DNA of 64,000 bases from the NCBI RefSeq assembly GCF_020880995.1, contig NZ_JAJISD010000003.1, positions 186,001 through 250,000 on the forward strand, read 5' to 3'. Numbering within the stretch: position 1 is the first letter of the stretch; the number at the start of each line of letters is the position of its first letter. Of this stretch, positions 1-8,649 are shown piece by piece. The notes below the pieces were generated by a model. That model did no database searches and had not been told where the DNA came from. It saw nothing but the letters and a program-made list of their open reading frames with translations. The position numbers and the translations under genes are program-made. The DNA comes from Reyranella aquatilis. Its GTDB lineage: Bacteria > Pseudomonadota > Alphaproteobacteria > Reyranellales > Reyranellaceae.

Positions 1-1
1 G

Positions 2-364
2 ACGGTCACCGATTTCGGCGGTCGTCATGGGTTTGCGATCGGCCTCTCGGGGTCCGATACGACGCTGGCCGAGAAGCCGGCCGACGATCGCTTAACGATG
101 ACCCGGCTGGCGACGATCGGGGCGTCGTGGTCGCGGGGTGCCTTCTATGTCGGGGTTTCGGCCGGCCACATGGACTACGCGCAATACATCGTCCCGAGGT
201 ACGCTGTCGGATCGGCAAAGCTCGCCAGCGTCTCGATCGGCCACTCAATCGCCGATGTCTCCGGTGGAACGCTCGCGATCGGGGTGGGCGCTCACCGTTA
301 CTACTTCGACCAGGCCTCGATCGGACTCGTCACGGGAAGCCTGCGTTGGTCGCGACCGTTTTGA
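2..364 (+). CDS. C-terminal part of a possible outer-membrane beta-barrel protein (5' end outside window)
   Basis: The frame is open from the left edge of the window to a TGA at 362-364, so only the last 120 residues are seen. They contain short alternating stretches typical of beta strands and end in RWSRPF; a C-terminal phenylalanine is the usual sorting signal of outer-membrane barrels. No family could be recognised. An internal ATG at 98 exists, but the reading frame upstream of it has the same character, so I treat the gene as truncated by the window edge. The barrel assignment is inference from the C-terminus only. Confidence 0.5.
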   Translation, partial: TVTDFGGRHGFAIGLSGSDTTLAEKPADDRLTMTRLATIGASWSRGAFYVGVSAGHMDYAQYIVPRYAVGSAKLASVSIGHSIADVSGGTLAIGVGAHRYYFDQASIGLVTGSLRWSRPF

Positions 365-404
365 TGTACTTTCATACCGCGCTTTCTTGCGGTAACTTAT
401 TGCA

Positions 405-1127
405 GTGGTTAGGCCAAAAGATCAGCGCCCGCACGTCATCGTCGTCGAAGACGAGGATTTTCAACGCGAGACGTTGCTCGATTTTCTGAACGAGAATCAC
501 TTCCGCACTTCGGGCGTGGATTCGGGCGCGGCGTTGCGCAAACTCGTCGAGAAGGATCCGCCCGCGCTCGTCCTGCTGGATCTCCGCCTGCCCGGCAGCG
601 AGGACGGCTTTGCCTTGGCGCGTTTCCTGCGGGAGCGCAGCCGCAAGACCGGCATCATCATGCTCACGGCGAGTGGCGACACGATCGACCAGGTGGTCGG
701 GCTGGAAACCGGAGCCGACGACTATGTCGCCAAGCCCTACGAGCCGCGCGCACTGCTGGCGCGCATCAAGGCGGTGCTGCGCCGGGCCGGCGGAGCCGAG
801 GCGGCAACGACCGGGGAGCGGGTGCGCATGGGCAAGTGCCTGCTCGACCTGCAATCGCGGCGGCTGGTGGCGCTGACCGGGGAGGAGATCCCCCTGCGTT
901 CAGGCGAGTACGAGCTGCTGAAACTGTTCGCGGAGAATCCCAACCGGCCGCTCAGCCGCGACTGGCTGCTCGAGACCACCAGCCATCGCGAGATGGAGGC
1001 GTTCGACCGCGCGATCGACATCCGGATCCTGCGAATCAGGCGCAAGATCGAAGTCGATCCGGCGCGACCGACCTCGATTCGGACCGTGCGCAGCGCAGGC
1101 TACATGTTCGTGCCGCCGGACGACTGA
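405..1127 (+). CDS. OmpR-family two-component response regulator
   Basis: A DNA-binding response regulator of 240 residues. The receiver domain spans about residues 9-122 with the acidic pair in VVEDED, the phospho-acceptor Asp59 in LVLLDLRLP, Thr88 in IMLTAS and Lys110 in DDYVAKPYEP. The winged-helix output domain covers about 140-238 and ends in the typical IRTVRSAGYMF. The start is a GTG at 405; no in-frame ATG lies close upstream. No histidine kinase is adjacent, so its partner and target genes are unknown. The gene runs into an inverted repeat that brackets its stop codon. Family assignment is secure; the regulated process is not visible. Confidence 0.93.
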   Translation: MVRPKDQRPHVIVVEDEDFQRETLLDFLNENHFRTSGVDSGAALRKLVEKDPPALVLLDLRLPGSEDGFALARFLRERSRKTGIIMLTASGDTIDQVVGLETGADDYVAKPYEPRALLARIKAVLRRAGGAEAATTGERVRMGKCLLDLQSRRLVALTGEEIPLRSGEYELLKLFAENPNRPLSRDWLLETTSHREMEAFDRAIDIRILRIRRKIEVDPARPTSIRTVRSAGYMFVPPDD

Positions 1128-1140
1128 CCTGGTCGTCCGG
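1116..1140 (+). terminator. inverted repeat bracketing the regulator stop codon
   Basis: CCGGACGAC (1116-1124) pairs with GTCGTCCGG (1132-1140) around a 7-base loop that contains the TGA stop codon. There is no T-run after it, so it is a candidate rather than a classical intrinsic terminator. Confidence 0.4.
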
Positions 1141-1216
1141 GAAACGACGGACGTCGGCTTGGGGAAGACCTTTACCCGGTGAAGGCCACGCCGGCTGGAC
1201 CGGAAGAGCGAACGGC

Positions 1217-1798
1217 TCAGGAGCCGCCGGCGATGCGAAGCTGCCGGGCGCGCGTCAGGATGGCGTTCTCGATGTCGATGTTGGTCCGCGGGTCGACCTG
1301 CGCGTCGACCCAGTTGCCGCCCTTGGGGCTGGTCTGCTGCTTGAACACCGAGACCCGGACGCCATCGGCGCGCAGGTCGCGATCGAGGATGGTGACCTGA
1401 ACCTTCATGCGCTCGTTTGGCGTCTCCGACGGCGTGTACCAGTCGGTGATGATGACGCCGCCGAACGGATCGGCCGACACCAGCGGGATGAAGTTGATCG
1501 TGTCGAGCGACGCGCGCCACAGATAGGCGTTCACCGCCACGCCGGTCCCGGAATTGTCTTCCTTGGCCTGGGACTTGGAGCCGAACAGACCGCCGGGACC
1601 GAATAGGCTACCCTGCTCTTGCGTGCGACCGCCGAGGCCGGTACGCACATCCGACTTGGAACGATTGCCCGAGGGGCCGGTCGCCCGTTCGTAGTTGGTC
1701 GTGTCGTCTGTGCAGGCCGTCAGACCGGCCAGGGAGACCCCGGCGAGAAGGACGGCCGCTGCGGACGCTAGGCGGAAAATTCTCGACGAACCCGACAT
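1217..1798 (-). CDS. DUF3576 domain-containing lipoprotein
   Basis: This 193-residue protein starts at the ATG at 1796-1798 (MSGSSRIFRL). It has a lipoprotein signal ending in the lipobox-like LTAC, so it is probably anchored in the envelope. The mature part matches my memory of the DUF3576 family, which is widespread in alphaproteobacteria: DTINFIPLVSADPFGGVII followed by DWYTPSETPNERMKV and a C-terminal ILTRARQLRIA. The frame stays open upstream to 1924, but that extension places a signal peptide in the middle of the protein, so the shorter start is preferred. The family has no established function that I know of. Confidence 0.85.
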   Translation of the reverse strand: MSGSSRIFRLASAAAVLLAGVSLAGLTACTDDTTNYERATGPSGNRSKSDVRTGLGGRTQEQGSLFGPGGLFGSKSQAKEDNSGTGVAVNAYLWRASLDTINFIPLVSADPFGGVIITDWYTPSETPNERMKVQVTILDRDLRADGVRVSVFKQQTSPKGGNWVDAQVDPRTNIDIENAILTRARQLRIAGGS

Positions 1799-2194
1799 AT
1801 GAAGGCGCCTTATGTTCCAGGCCGCAGACGCGGAGCGGCGGCAGCGGCGGACCATAGGCCCAACAGCTAGTGAACTGCAAGCGGCGGAATAAGGCAAAAT
1901 AACAAGTCCTTCGACAAAATCCACAAGGGAGGACGTGTGGGTCTTTGAGAAAAACTTATTGCTGTGCCTTCATCGCGCGAGGGTGGATGCCACCGGGAAA
2001 TGTGACAAAGACGCCACAGGTGCGGGCAGAATGGAGCGGCCGGGCGACCATTTCTTGACCCTCGTTTTCGTGAAGTGTTTTATAGCCCTGCCGCATTGGC
2101 GTGTTCTGTGAGTCTCCCGTTCGGGCTTCCAGTTTCTCGCCGGTCGGACAGGCCTTTTGGTACGTACCAGTCTCTGATCAATGAGAGAGGGAGA
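1799..2194. other. 396-base divergent intergenic region
   Basis: The region lies between the divergent DUF3576 and porin genes. It is AT-richer around 1885-1960 and contains the likely porin promoter at 2055-2084 with a leader of about 100 bases. I see no convincing small gene or RNA in it. Confidence 0.6.
2055..2084 (+). promoter_or_regulatory. probable sigma-70-type promoter of the porin gene
   Basis: TTGACC at 2055-2060 is followed after 17-18 bases by TTTTAT/TTTATA at 2078-2084. This would start transcription near 2091 and give a leader of about 100 bases. It fits a strongly expressed porin that also has a strong terminator. Confidence 0.55.
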
Positions 2195-3556
2195 ATGATG
2201 AAGAAGCTTCTACTCGGCTCGACCGCCTTGGTCGTTGGCGGGCTTATGGCCGCCCCGGCCATGGCCGCCGACCCGATCAAGATCGGCGTGGGTGGTTACT
2301 ACACCTTCTACGCGATCGCCGGCGGCATCCAGTCGACCTATGCCACCAACGGCACCTGGGCCCAGTATCGTGGCCTGCAGTTCCAGCAGGAAGGTGAAAT
2401 CCACTTCATCGGCCAGACCAAGCTGGACAACGGAACCTCGGTCGGCGTTCACGTCGAACTCGAGGGCTGGAACCCGGCGGGTCAGACCCAGACGATCGAC
2501 GAAGCCTTCCTGTTCGCCTTCGGCGACTGGGGTCGTGTCGAGTTCGGCGGTCGCGATCCGGCCTCGTACCGTATGTACTACGGCACGCCGTCGGCCCTGA
2601 TCGGCTTCGGCGCCATTCAGCACAACACGAACTTCGCCTGGGCCAACCAGTCGGTCATCTCGACCAACAAGGCGTGGTTCCATGCGACGACCACGACCAA
2701 CGCGGGTCAGCAGCAGGACGGCCAGGGCATCAACTACTTCACGCCCCGCTTCCAGGGCCTGCAGATCGGTGTCGGCTATCGTCCGAAGGTGCTCGTGAAC
2801 AGCACTGGCGGCCAGGGCCTCTCGACCGGTCCGGGTAACGTTGCCGGCGCTTGCGGCTACAACAACCCGACCTCGGCGGCGAACTGCCCGACCAACGACT
2901 ACACCTATCAGGACATGTTCGACATCGGCGCGAACTACCTGAACAAGTTCGGTGACGTCACGGTCGCGCTGTACGGCTCGTTCATGTACGCCAACTTCGT
3001 TCCGGGCAACAACCCGTTCGCCCCGGCTGCGAACATGGCGACTGGTGCGAACCTGACGTCGTGGAAGCAGTGGGTCATCGGCGCCCAGTTCGGCTTCAAG
3101 GGCTTCACCCTTGGCGGCGCGATCGGCTGGGACAACAACGGCCTCGGCTCGAACTACTACACCGGCGTGAACAACGACACCCGCTTCTACACAGCTGGCC
3201 TCATGTACGAGACCGGTCCGTGGCAGATGTCGGTGGGCTGGACCGGTTCGTACAACACGAACGGCAACGGCTCGGTTGGCTGCGCCACCATCGCCGTCGC
3301 TGCCACCACCTGCACCACCCCGGCCGCCACTGGCGTCCCGGGCGTGAACTCGACCGCCTTCGGTCCGGGCAACAACCCGGCCAACCTCGCCTTCGGTATG
3401 GAGTCGGTCAACAAGTGGGAAATCGGCGTGAACTACGCGCTCGGGCCGGGCGTGAAGCTCACCGGCGGTGGTCTGCTGTACACGGCTTCGGGCCCCTCGG
3501 CTGCCGTCTCCGGCAACAGCTGGGGTCTGCTGATGGGTATGGACCTGCGCTTCTAG
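2195..3556 (+). CDS. outer-membrane porin
   Basis: A 453-residue general porin. The N-terminus MMKKLLLGSTALVVGGLMAA is a signal peptide with cleavage expected after AMA (about residue 24). The mature protein is rich in Gly, Asn, Thr and aromatic residues in a strand-loop pattern, has two Cys in one long loop region and two in another, and ends in MGMDLRF with the terminal Phe of outer-membrane barrels. ATGs at 2195 and 2198 follow a GAGAGAGGGAG ribosome-binding site. The longer open frame from 2075 would put the signal peptide internally and is rejected. It has its own promoter and a strong intrinsic terminator, so it is probably monocistronic and abundant. Pore selectivity cannot be told. 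Confidence 0.9.
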   Translation: MMKKLLLGSTALVVGGLMAAPAMAADPIKIGVGGYYTFYAIAGGIQSTYATNGTWAQYRGLQFQQEGEIHFIGQTKLDNGTSVGVHVELEGWNPAGQTQTIDEAFLFAFGDWGRVEFGGRDPASYRMYYGTPSALIGFGAIQHNTNFAWANQSVISTNKAWFHATTTTNAGQQQDGQGINYFTPRFQGLQIGVGYRPKVLVNSTGGQGLSTGPGNVAGACGYNNPTSAANCPTNDYTYQDMFDIGANYLNKFGDVTVALYGSFMYANFVPGNNPFAPAANMATGANLTSWKQWVIGAQFGFKGFTLGGAIGWDNNGLGSNYYTGVNNDTRFYTAGLMYETGPWQMSVGWTGSYNTNGNGSVGCATIAVAATTCTTPAATGVPGVNSTAFGPGNNPANLAFGMESVNKWEIGVNYALGPGVKLTGGGLLYTASGPSAAVSGNSWGLLMGMDLRF

Positions 3557-3582
3557 TCGCAGGACAAACCGGAAAATGGAGA

Positions 3583-3610
3583 GAGCGGGCGAAAGCCCGC
3601 TCTTTTCTTT
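3583..3610 (+). terminator. intrinsic terminator of the porin gene
   Basis: GAGCGGGC (3583-3590) and GCCCGCTC (3595-3602) form an 8-bp stem with a GAAA tetraloop, followed by TTTTCTTTT. It lies 26 bases after the porin stop codon. Confidence 0.93.
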
Positions 3611-3706
3611 TGGGGGATTCGCTGCCGCCTGCGCGCGTCCGCCGTGGCTTCATCCAACCAAGCTCGGCGAGCGAGGCGGTTGGTGCGATTGCGGGGCCGA
3701 CAGGCC

Positions 3707-4471
3707 CTATCGGAGGCGGCGCCCGACCAGATTGACGAACAGACTGGGCAGATAGGTTCGCGAGACCGGCAGCCGCTCGGTCGCCTGCCGGGCCAGCATC
3801 CCGCGATTGTCCTCATGGTCCAGGACGAGCTGGAACAGGCCCTGTTCCACGGCGCCGGCGCGGGCATCGAGCTCCGGGCGTCCGTCCCGTTCGATGCGGT
3901 AGGCGACATCCAGTCCGACATCGCCGCCGCTGTAGAATGACGACTGGATCTCCAGCCGTCCGAAAAGAAGCATCAGGCCGCGTGCCGAGAAGCGCCAGTA
4001 ATCGTCGGGCGTCGCGTGGAACGCTTGCGACCACGCAGCCGCCACGTAGGCCAGGCCTCCAGGTCGCAGCGCCCGCTCGATATTGCGGGCCGCGCGCGCC
4101 GGGTGACGCGTGTGTTCGAGTACATGGCAGCACAGGACGAGATCGAACGGCTCCTCGCCCAGCTTGGCCTTCAGCATGCGGGGGTCGCCGCAGATGTCAG
4201 CGACGCAATCGACGTTGGATCCCTCCGCGATATCGAGGCCGACAAACCTGGCCTTGGCGCCGAAACGCCGAGCGACGAGGCTTCGCCAGTTGCGTACGTT
4301 GCGCTCCGAAACGAGCGTCCGCGATCCCACCTGCAATACCCGGGGCGCACGCCTCCCCGTCGATTGCGCCAGACGATCGAACAGCTGATCGATCTCGCGC
4401 GTAACGCTCGTGCCGACAACGCGTAACTCCCCGGGGCGCGCTTCGCCGGGAGTGTCGTTGCCGCCCGGCAT
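3707..4471 (-). CDS. class I SAM-dependent methyltransferase
   Basis: A 254-residue protein (MPGGNDTPGEARPG...) whose ATG overlaps the stop of the LutC gene as TGATG, so the two are translationally coupled. The Rossmann fold has a motif I-like PRVLQVGSR, an acidic strand end FVGLDIAEGSN, and the typical LVLCCHVLEHTRHPARA block seen in Methyltransf_11/25-type enzymes. The substrate is unknown; LutABC operons do not need a methyltransferase, so this may be a passenger. The frame remains open upstream to 4624, but that part lies inside lutC and is rejected. Confidence 0.8.
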   Translation of the reverse strand: MPGGNDTPGEARPGELRVVGTSVTREIDQLFDRLAQSTGRRAPRVLQVGSRTLVSERNVRNWRSLVARRFGAKARFVGLDIAEGSNVDCVADICGDPRMLKAKLGEEPFDLVLCCHVLEHTRHPARAARNIERALRPGGLAYVAAAWSQAFHATPDDYWRFSARGLMLLFGRLEIQSSFYSGGDVGLDVAYRIERDGRPELDARAGAVEQGLFQLVLDHEDNRGMLARQATERLPVSRTYLPSLFVNLVGRRLR

Positions 4472-5145
4472 CAGTCCCTTACCACCAGGATATGCATGCG
4501 CCGTGGCCCATGGGCGCCGAGCTCGATCGTCTGCTCGATATCGCCGGTGCGCGATGGGCCCGTGATGGTGTTGACGGTGCGCGGCATCAGGTTCTTGCCA
4601 TAGCGCTCGCGCAGACGCCCCCACACATCCTCGTAGCCGCCGACGATGTCGGCCTCGCGCAGCACAACGACGTGCGTGTCCGGCAGCAGGTTGAGGGTCA
4701 CGGGGTGATCGGGCCCGGAGGCCATCACCACGGTGCCGGTCTCGGCGATGCCGGCGAAAGCCCCGGTCACCGACACCTGGTCGCTTCCTTCGCCGCGACC
4801 GTGGCGGATTGCCAGCATCTTCTGGCTGGCCCAGTCATAACTGTCGAGCAGGGGGGAGGGCGCCATCGCGACGCTTGCCGGCAGATTGTTGCGCGCGAGA
4901 TAGGCCGTTACTTCGCCCGGCACGTCATCCGCGGCGACGCGCGCGACCGTGGCGTTGAGGGTCTCGGCCCACTGGCAGAACAGCGCGACCTTTTCGGATT
5001 GCGGCAGCTGCGCACGCGCGACCGACGGGCCGCGGGGAGGCGAGGCGAGCCGTGCCTCGACGGCGCTGCGGGCGTCGCCGGCCAACTCGCCGCGGCGCAG
5101 CGAGCGGCGGATACCGCCCAGGATCTGGGCCCGGGCGTCGTTCAT
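4471..5145 (-). CDS. lutC: lactate utilization protein C (LutC/YkgG family)
   Basis: A 224-residue LUD-domain protein, third member of the LutABC lactate oxidation complex that converts L-lactate to pyruvate with an unidentified electron acceptor. Recognisable parts are the N-terminal MNDARAQILGGIRRSLRRG and the C-terminal block GIAETGTVV followed by TLNLLPDTHVVVL. The ATG at 5145 overlaps the stop of lutB as ATGA, which fixes the start although the frame is open to 5445. It is followed by an overlapping methyltransferase gene. The family is secure; substrate stereochemistry is assumed from the family. Confidence 0.9.
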   Translation of the reverse strand: MNDARAQILGGIRRSLRRGELAGDARSAVEARLASPPRGPSVARAQLPQSEKVALFCQWAETLNATVARVAADDVPGEVTAYLARNNLPASVAMAPSPLLDSYDWASQKMLAIRHGRGEGSDQVSVTGAFAGIAETGTVVMASGPDHPVTLNLLPDTHVVVLREADIVGGYEDVWGRLRERYGKNLMPRTVNTITGPSRTGDIEQTIELGAHGPRRMHILVVRD

Positions 5146-6563
5146 GACTTCCTCCGCGCCGCCCAGCGGGCGTGGAAAGTGCCACCGGCCTGAGGTGCCG
5201 GAAAATCGCGGAAGCGGGTCCAGCCACCGGCCAGCGGCAGCGTACCGTAGCGGCCGTCGGCGCGACCGAACAGGGCCAGCACACGGTTGGCGATGCCGGT
5301 GAGACGGCGGTAGAGCGCGGGCCGTCGGGCGACGAAGCTCCAGACCGCCAGCCCCTGCCGCATCGCCTTCGGCGTCAGGTGCTTCTCGAACTCGCGCTCG
5401 CGCCAGTGCCGCATCAGCTTCGGCAGCGGGATGCGCACCGGGCACACGCTCTCGCAGCGGCCGCAGAACGTCGAGGCGTTGGGCAGGTTGCTCGCCTCCT
5501 CGACACCCACGAGCTGCGGCGTCAGCACCGCGCCCATCGGGCCGGGATAGACCCAGCCATAGGCATGGCCGCCCACGGCGCCATAGACGGGGCAGTGGTT
5601 CATGCAGGCGCCGCAGCGGATGCAGCGCAGGATCTCCTGCATCTCCGTGCCGAGCACCGAGGACCGTCCATTGTCGAGCAGCACGACGTGATACTGCTCG
5701 GGTCCATCGAGATCCTCGCGCTTCTTCGGGCCCGTGTTGAGGGTGGTATACGCCGAGGATTCCTGGCCCGTCGCCGAGCGCGCCAGCACGCGCAGCAGGA
5801 CCGCGGCGTCCTCCAGCGTGGGGATCACCTTCTCGATGCTGGCCAGCACGATGTGCATCCGGGGCAGCGTGTTGGACAGGTCGGCATTGCCTTCGTTGGT
5901 CACCAGCATCGACGAGCCGGTCTCCGCCACCAGGAAGTTGGCGCCGGTCAGGCCGACATCGGCATCGAGGAACTTCTGGCGCAGCACGTAGCGTGCTTCC
6001 GCGACGAGATCGTTACGCTCGGTGAGCCGCTTGTCGAAGCCTAGCTTGGCGTGATGTTCGAGGAAGGTGTCGGCGACCTGGTCCTTGGTGAGATGGACGG
6101 CCGGCGCGATGATGTGGCTGGGCGGCTCGTTGCGCAGCTGGATGATGTACTCGCCGAGATCGGTCTCGATCGGCGCGATGCCCATTGCCTCGAGATGCTC
6201 GTTGAGCGCGATCTCCTCCGCCACCATCGACTTCGACTTGGCGACGGTGCGCGCGTTCACGCTCTTGCAGAGGTCGGAGATGATCCGGCGCGCGTCGGCG
6301 GCGGTCGGCGCCCAGTGCACCTTGCCGCCGAGCGCGATGACCTTTCGCTCGAACTCCTCAAGATAGAAGTCGAGATGCGCCAGCGTGTGGTTCTTGATGT
6401 CGCGCGCGCGGTCGCGCAGCGCCTCGAACTCCGGCAGTCTCTCGGCCGCCTGGCGTCGCCGCTCGGAGAAGCCGACCTTCAGCTTGGCCAGCGAATCCTG
6501 CAGGTTGGGATCGGACAGCGCGTGGTCGACGTTCGACTTGAAGGCGTGTGCGGTGGATTGCAT
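5142..6563 (-). CDS. lutB: lactate utilization iron-sulfur protein B
   Basis: A 473-residue protein with an N-terminal LUD domain (about 60-300) and a ferredoxin-like domain. The first 4Fe-4S motif is Cys314/317/320/324 in CIRCGACMNHCP; the second is in CGRCESVCP (Cys367/370/374). This is the electron-transfer subunit of the LutABC L-lactate oxidising complex. The order lutA-lutB-lutC with overlapping start and stop codons (TGATG upstream, ATGA downstream) is the typical operon. A C-terminal DUF3390-like tail follows the clusters. Confidence 0.95.
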   Translation of the reverse strand: MQSTAHAFKSNVDHALSDPNLQDSLAKLKVGFSERRRQAAERLPEFEALRDRARDIKNHTLAHLDFYLEEFERKVIALGGKVHWAPTAADARRIISDLCKSVNARTVAKSKSMVAEEIALNEHLEAMGIAPIETDLGEYIIQLRNEPPSHIIAPAVHLTKDQVADTFLEHHAKLGFDKRLTERNDLVAEARYVLRQKFLDADVGLTGANFLVAETGSSMLVTNEGNADLSNTLPRMHIVLASIEKVIPTLEDAAVLLRVLARSATGQESSAYTTLNTGPKKREDLDGPEQYHVVLLDNGRSSVLGTEMQEILRCIRCGACMNHCPVYGAVGGHAYGWVYPGPMGAVLTPQLVGVEEASNLPNASTFCGRCESVCPVRIPLPKLMRHWREREFEKHLTPKAMRQGLAVWSFVARRPALYRRLTGIANRVLALFGRADGRYGTLPLAGGWTRFRDFPAPQAGGTFHARWAARRKS

Positions 6564-7351
6564 CAGCCGCGCTCCGGTTCGCCGATGGCGGGCAGGTCGC
6601 CCATGCCGGCCAGCACCTCCGCGACGTGGCGCACCTGCACGGGGCTGCCCTCGCGCTGCAGCTTGCCGGCCATGTTCATCAAACAGCCAAGATCGCCGGC
6701 CAGCAGCGTCCCGGCGCCGGTCGCGACGATGTCGGCCGTCTTCTCGCTCACCATGGCATTCGAGATCTCGGGGTACTTCACGCAGAAGGTGCCGCCGAAG
6801 CCGCAGCAGACTTCGGGTGTCTTCATCTCACACAGCTTCAATCCCTGAACCGAATCGAGCAGCCCGCGCGGCTGCTGCTTGACGCCCAGTTCGCGCAGGC
6901 CTGAGCAGGAATCGTGATAGGTGACCGCGCCGTCGTAACGCGCGGCGACCTTCTCGACTCCCAGGACGTCGACGAGGAAGGAGATCAGCTCGTGGCTGCG
7001 GGCGGCGAGGTTCTCCGCGCGAGCCTTCAGCGCGGGGTCGTCCTCGAACAGGCCCGGATAGTGGTGCGACAGCATCCCGCCACAGGAGCCCGACGGCGCG
7101 ATCACGGCGTCGTACCCCTCGAAGGCATCAATCACCTGCACGGCGATGGCGCGGGTCGTCGCGCGGTCGCCGCTATTGTAGGCCGGCTGGCCGCAGCAGA
7201 CCTGGAGCGGCGGCACGTCGACGGTGCAGCCCGCTTCTTCCAGGAGTTTGACGGCGGCAAAGCCCACGGACGGCCGGAACAGGTCGACGAGGCAGGTGAC
7301 GAAGAGCGCGACGCGTCGCGGGCGGGCGGGGAGGGCTGGCGATCTGGACAC
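6563..7351 (-). CDS. lutA: lactate utilization protein A (CCG-domain subunit)
   Basis: A 262-residue cysteine-rich protein with two CCG domains (VCCGQPAYN, Cys52-53; VCCGFGGTF, Cys182-183) and additional conserved Cys in SGSCGG and YHDSCSG. Such domains bind a [4Fe-4S]-type cluster in heterodisulfide-reductase-like and LutA/GlcF-like subunits. It is the first gene of lutABC; the next gene starts in an overlapping TGATG. About 180 bases separate it from mltA upstream, which probably contain the promoter, though I could not single one out. Confidence 0.95.
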   Translation of the reverse strand: MSRSPALPARPRRVALFVTCLVDLFRPSVGFAAVKLLEEAGCTVDVPPLQVCCGQPAYNSGDRATTRAIAVQVIDAFEGYDAVIAPSGSCGGMLSHHYPGLFEDDPALKARAENLAARSHELISFLVDVLGVEKVAARYDGAVTYHDSCSGLRELGVKQQPRGLLDSVQGLKLCEMKTPEVCCGFGGTFCVKYPEISNAMVSEKTADIVATGAGTLLAGDLGCLMNMAGKLQREGSPVQVRHVAEVLAGMGDLPAIGEPERG

Positions 7352-7528
7352 GCCGCGAACATGGCAGCGGCGAATTTGGCGTGCAACGGCCGCTTTTCCG
7401 AAAAGGCTCGAACGAGCCGGGACGGCCGGGGTCCCGGCATCGCGAAGGGGGCCGCCGCCGCCGTTTTCACCCTCGCCGCGCCGTGCACCCCGGCGGGCAG
7501 AAACCCTCGGCGACAGACGGCGGAGCGC

Positions 7529-8632
7529 TCAGTTCTTGTTCGGCACCAGCACGATCGCGCGGCCTTCGCTGTTCATGCGGCCTGCCCATTCGGCGGCCTG
7601 GGCGCCGCTGCCATAGAAGACGTCGCCGCGCGCCGGGCCCTTGATGGCCGCACCGGTGTCCTGGGCGATCATCAGGCGGCGATAGGATTCGGTGGCGCCC
7701 GGCTTGCGGTAGACAGGGCGGCGCGTGTCGATCCACACCGGCGTACCGTAGGGCGTGATCGTCGGATCGACCGCCATGCTGCGCTGGGCGGTGAGCGGAA
7801 CCCCCTCGGCTCCGATCGGAGCCGACGTCTTGGTGTCCCGGAAAAATATGTAGCGCTCGTTCTTGCGCATCACGTCGCGCGCCTGTTGAGGATTGCGCTT
7901 CAGCCAGTCACGAATCGCGGGCCAGGTCGCATCCTCTTTCTTCATCACGCCCATCTCGACCAGCACGGCGCCGATCGCGGTGTAGGGGCGGTTATTCGAA
8001 CCGTCGAAGCCGAGCGTCATCGTTCCGCCCTCGGCCAGCTGGACGCGACCGCTGCCCTGAACCTGAACCTCGAACAGACCGACGGGATCCTGCACGTAGG
8101 CGATCTCGAGTCCCTTGCCCTTCAGCGCGCCGGCCTCGATTTCCGAGCGCGTATAGTAGGGTTGGTCGGTGAGGTCCGGCGGCTTGCGATAGACGGGTAC
8201 CGTGAACAGGCGGGATGGAACCTTGCTGCCGCGGAGCTCGGGTTCGAAGTAGCCGGTGAACTTGCCCTCCGACTTGATGATCAGAGGTCGGAAATTCGAT
8301 TCGAAGAAGGTGCGCGCGCCGCGGGCGTCTCCGGGCTTGACGGTGGCGGCGGCTTCGCAGATTCGCGCCCATTCCCCCGGGGTGACGGTCTTTTCGCCGC
8401 CATCGGTCGCGATCCTGACGTCCGGCCCGGTCGTGAGCTTGGGGCAGGAGCGACGGAAGGTGGCGAGCGCTTCGGCGTGGCGATCCGCCGCCCAACCGGC
8501 GATCTCGTTGTAGGAAGTCGGCTCCATCGCGATGCGCTGTTGCGGCGCGGAGCCCGGTGTCGAGGCGCAGGCAGATAGGAAACCGGCGACGACCAACAGG
8601 GTCAGGCCACCGGCGAACTGGCTTCCTCGCAT
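7529..8632 (-). CDS. mltA: membrane-bound lytic murein transglycosylase A
   Basis: A 367-residue outer-membrane lipoprotein with lipobox LSAC (Cys22). The MltA barrel domain (about 110-270) contains FTGYFEPELRGS and VQVQGSGRVQL, and the C-terminal 3D domain contains MIAQDTGAAIKGPARGDVF with the Asp residues that name the domain. The enzyme cleaves the MurNAc-GlcNAc bond with formation of 1,6-anhydro-muropeptides. It lies 17 bases downstream of a TimA-family gene, a pairing commonly seen in alphaproteobacteria. Confidence 0.95.
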   Translation of the reverse strand: MRGSQFAGGLTLLVVAGFLSACASTPGSAPQQRIAMEPTSYNEIAGWAADRHAEALATFRRSCPKLTTGPDVRIATDGGEKTVTPGEWARICEAAATVKPGDARGARTFFESNFRPLIIKSEGKFTGYFEPELRGSKVPSRLFTVPVYRKPPDLTDQPYYTRSEIEAGALKGKGLEIAYVQDPVGLFEVQVQGSGRVQLAEGGTMTLGFDGSNNRPYTAIGAVLVEMGVMKKEDATWPAIRDWLKRNPQQARDVMRKNERYIFFRDTKTSAPIGAEGVPLTAQRSMAVDPTITPYGTPVWIDTRRPVYRKPGATESYRRLMIAQDTGAAIKGPARGDVFYGSGAQAAEWAGRMNSEGRAIVLVPNKN

Positions 8633-8649
8633 TCTCGGAAACGCCTCCC

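Noticed and set aside
6914..8578. 554-residue plus-strand open frame
   Set aside because: It is the antisense shadow of lutA and mltA, which have clear motifs on the other strand.
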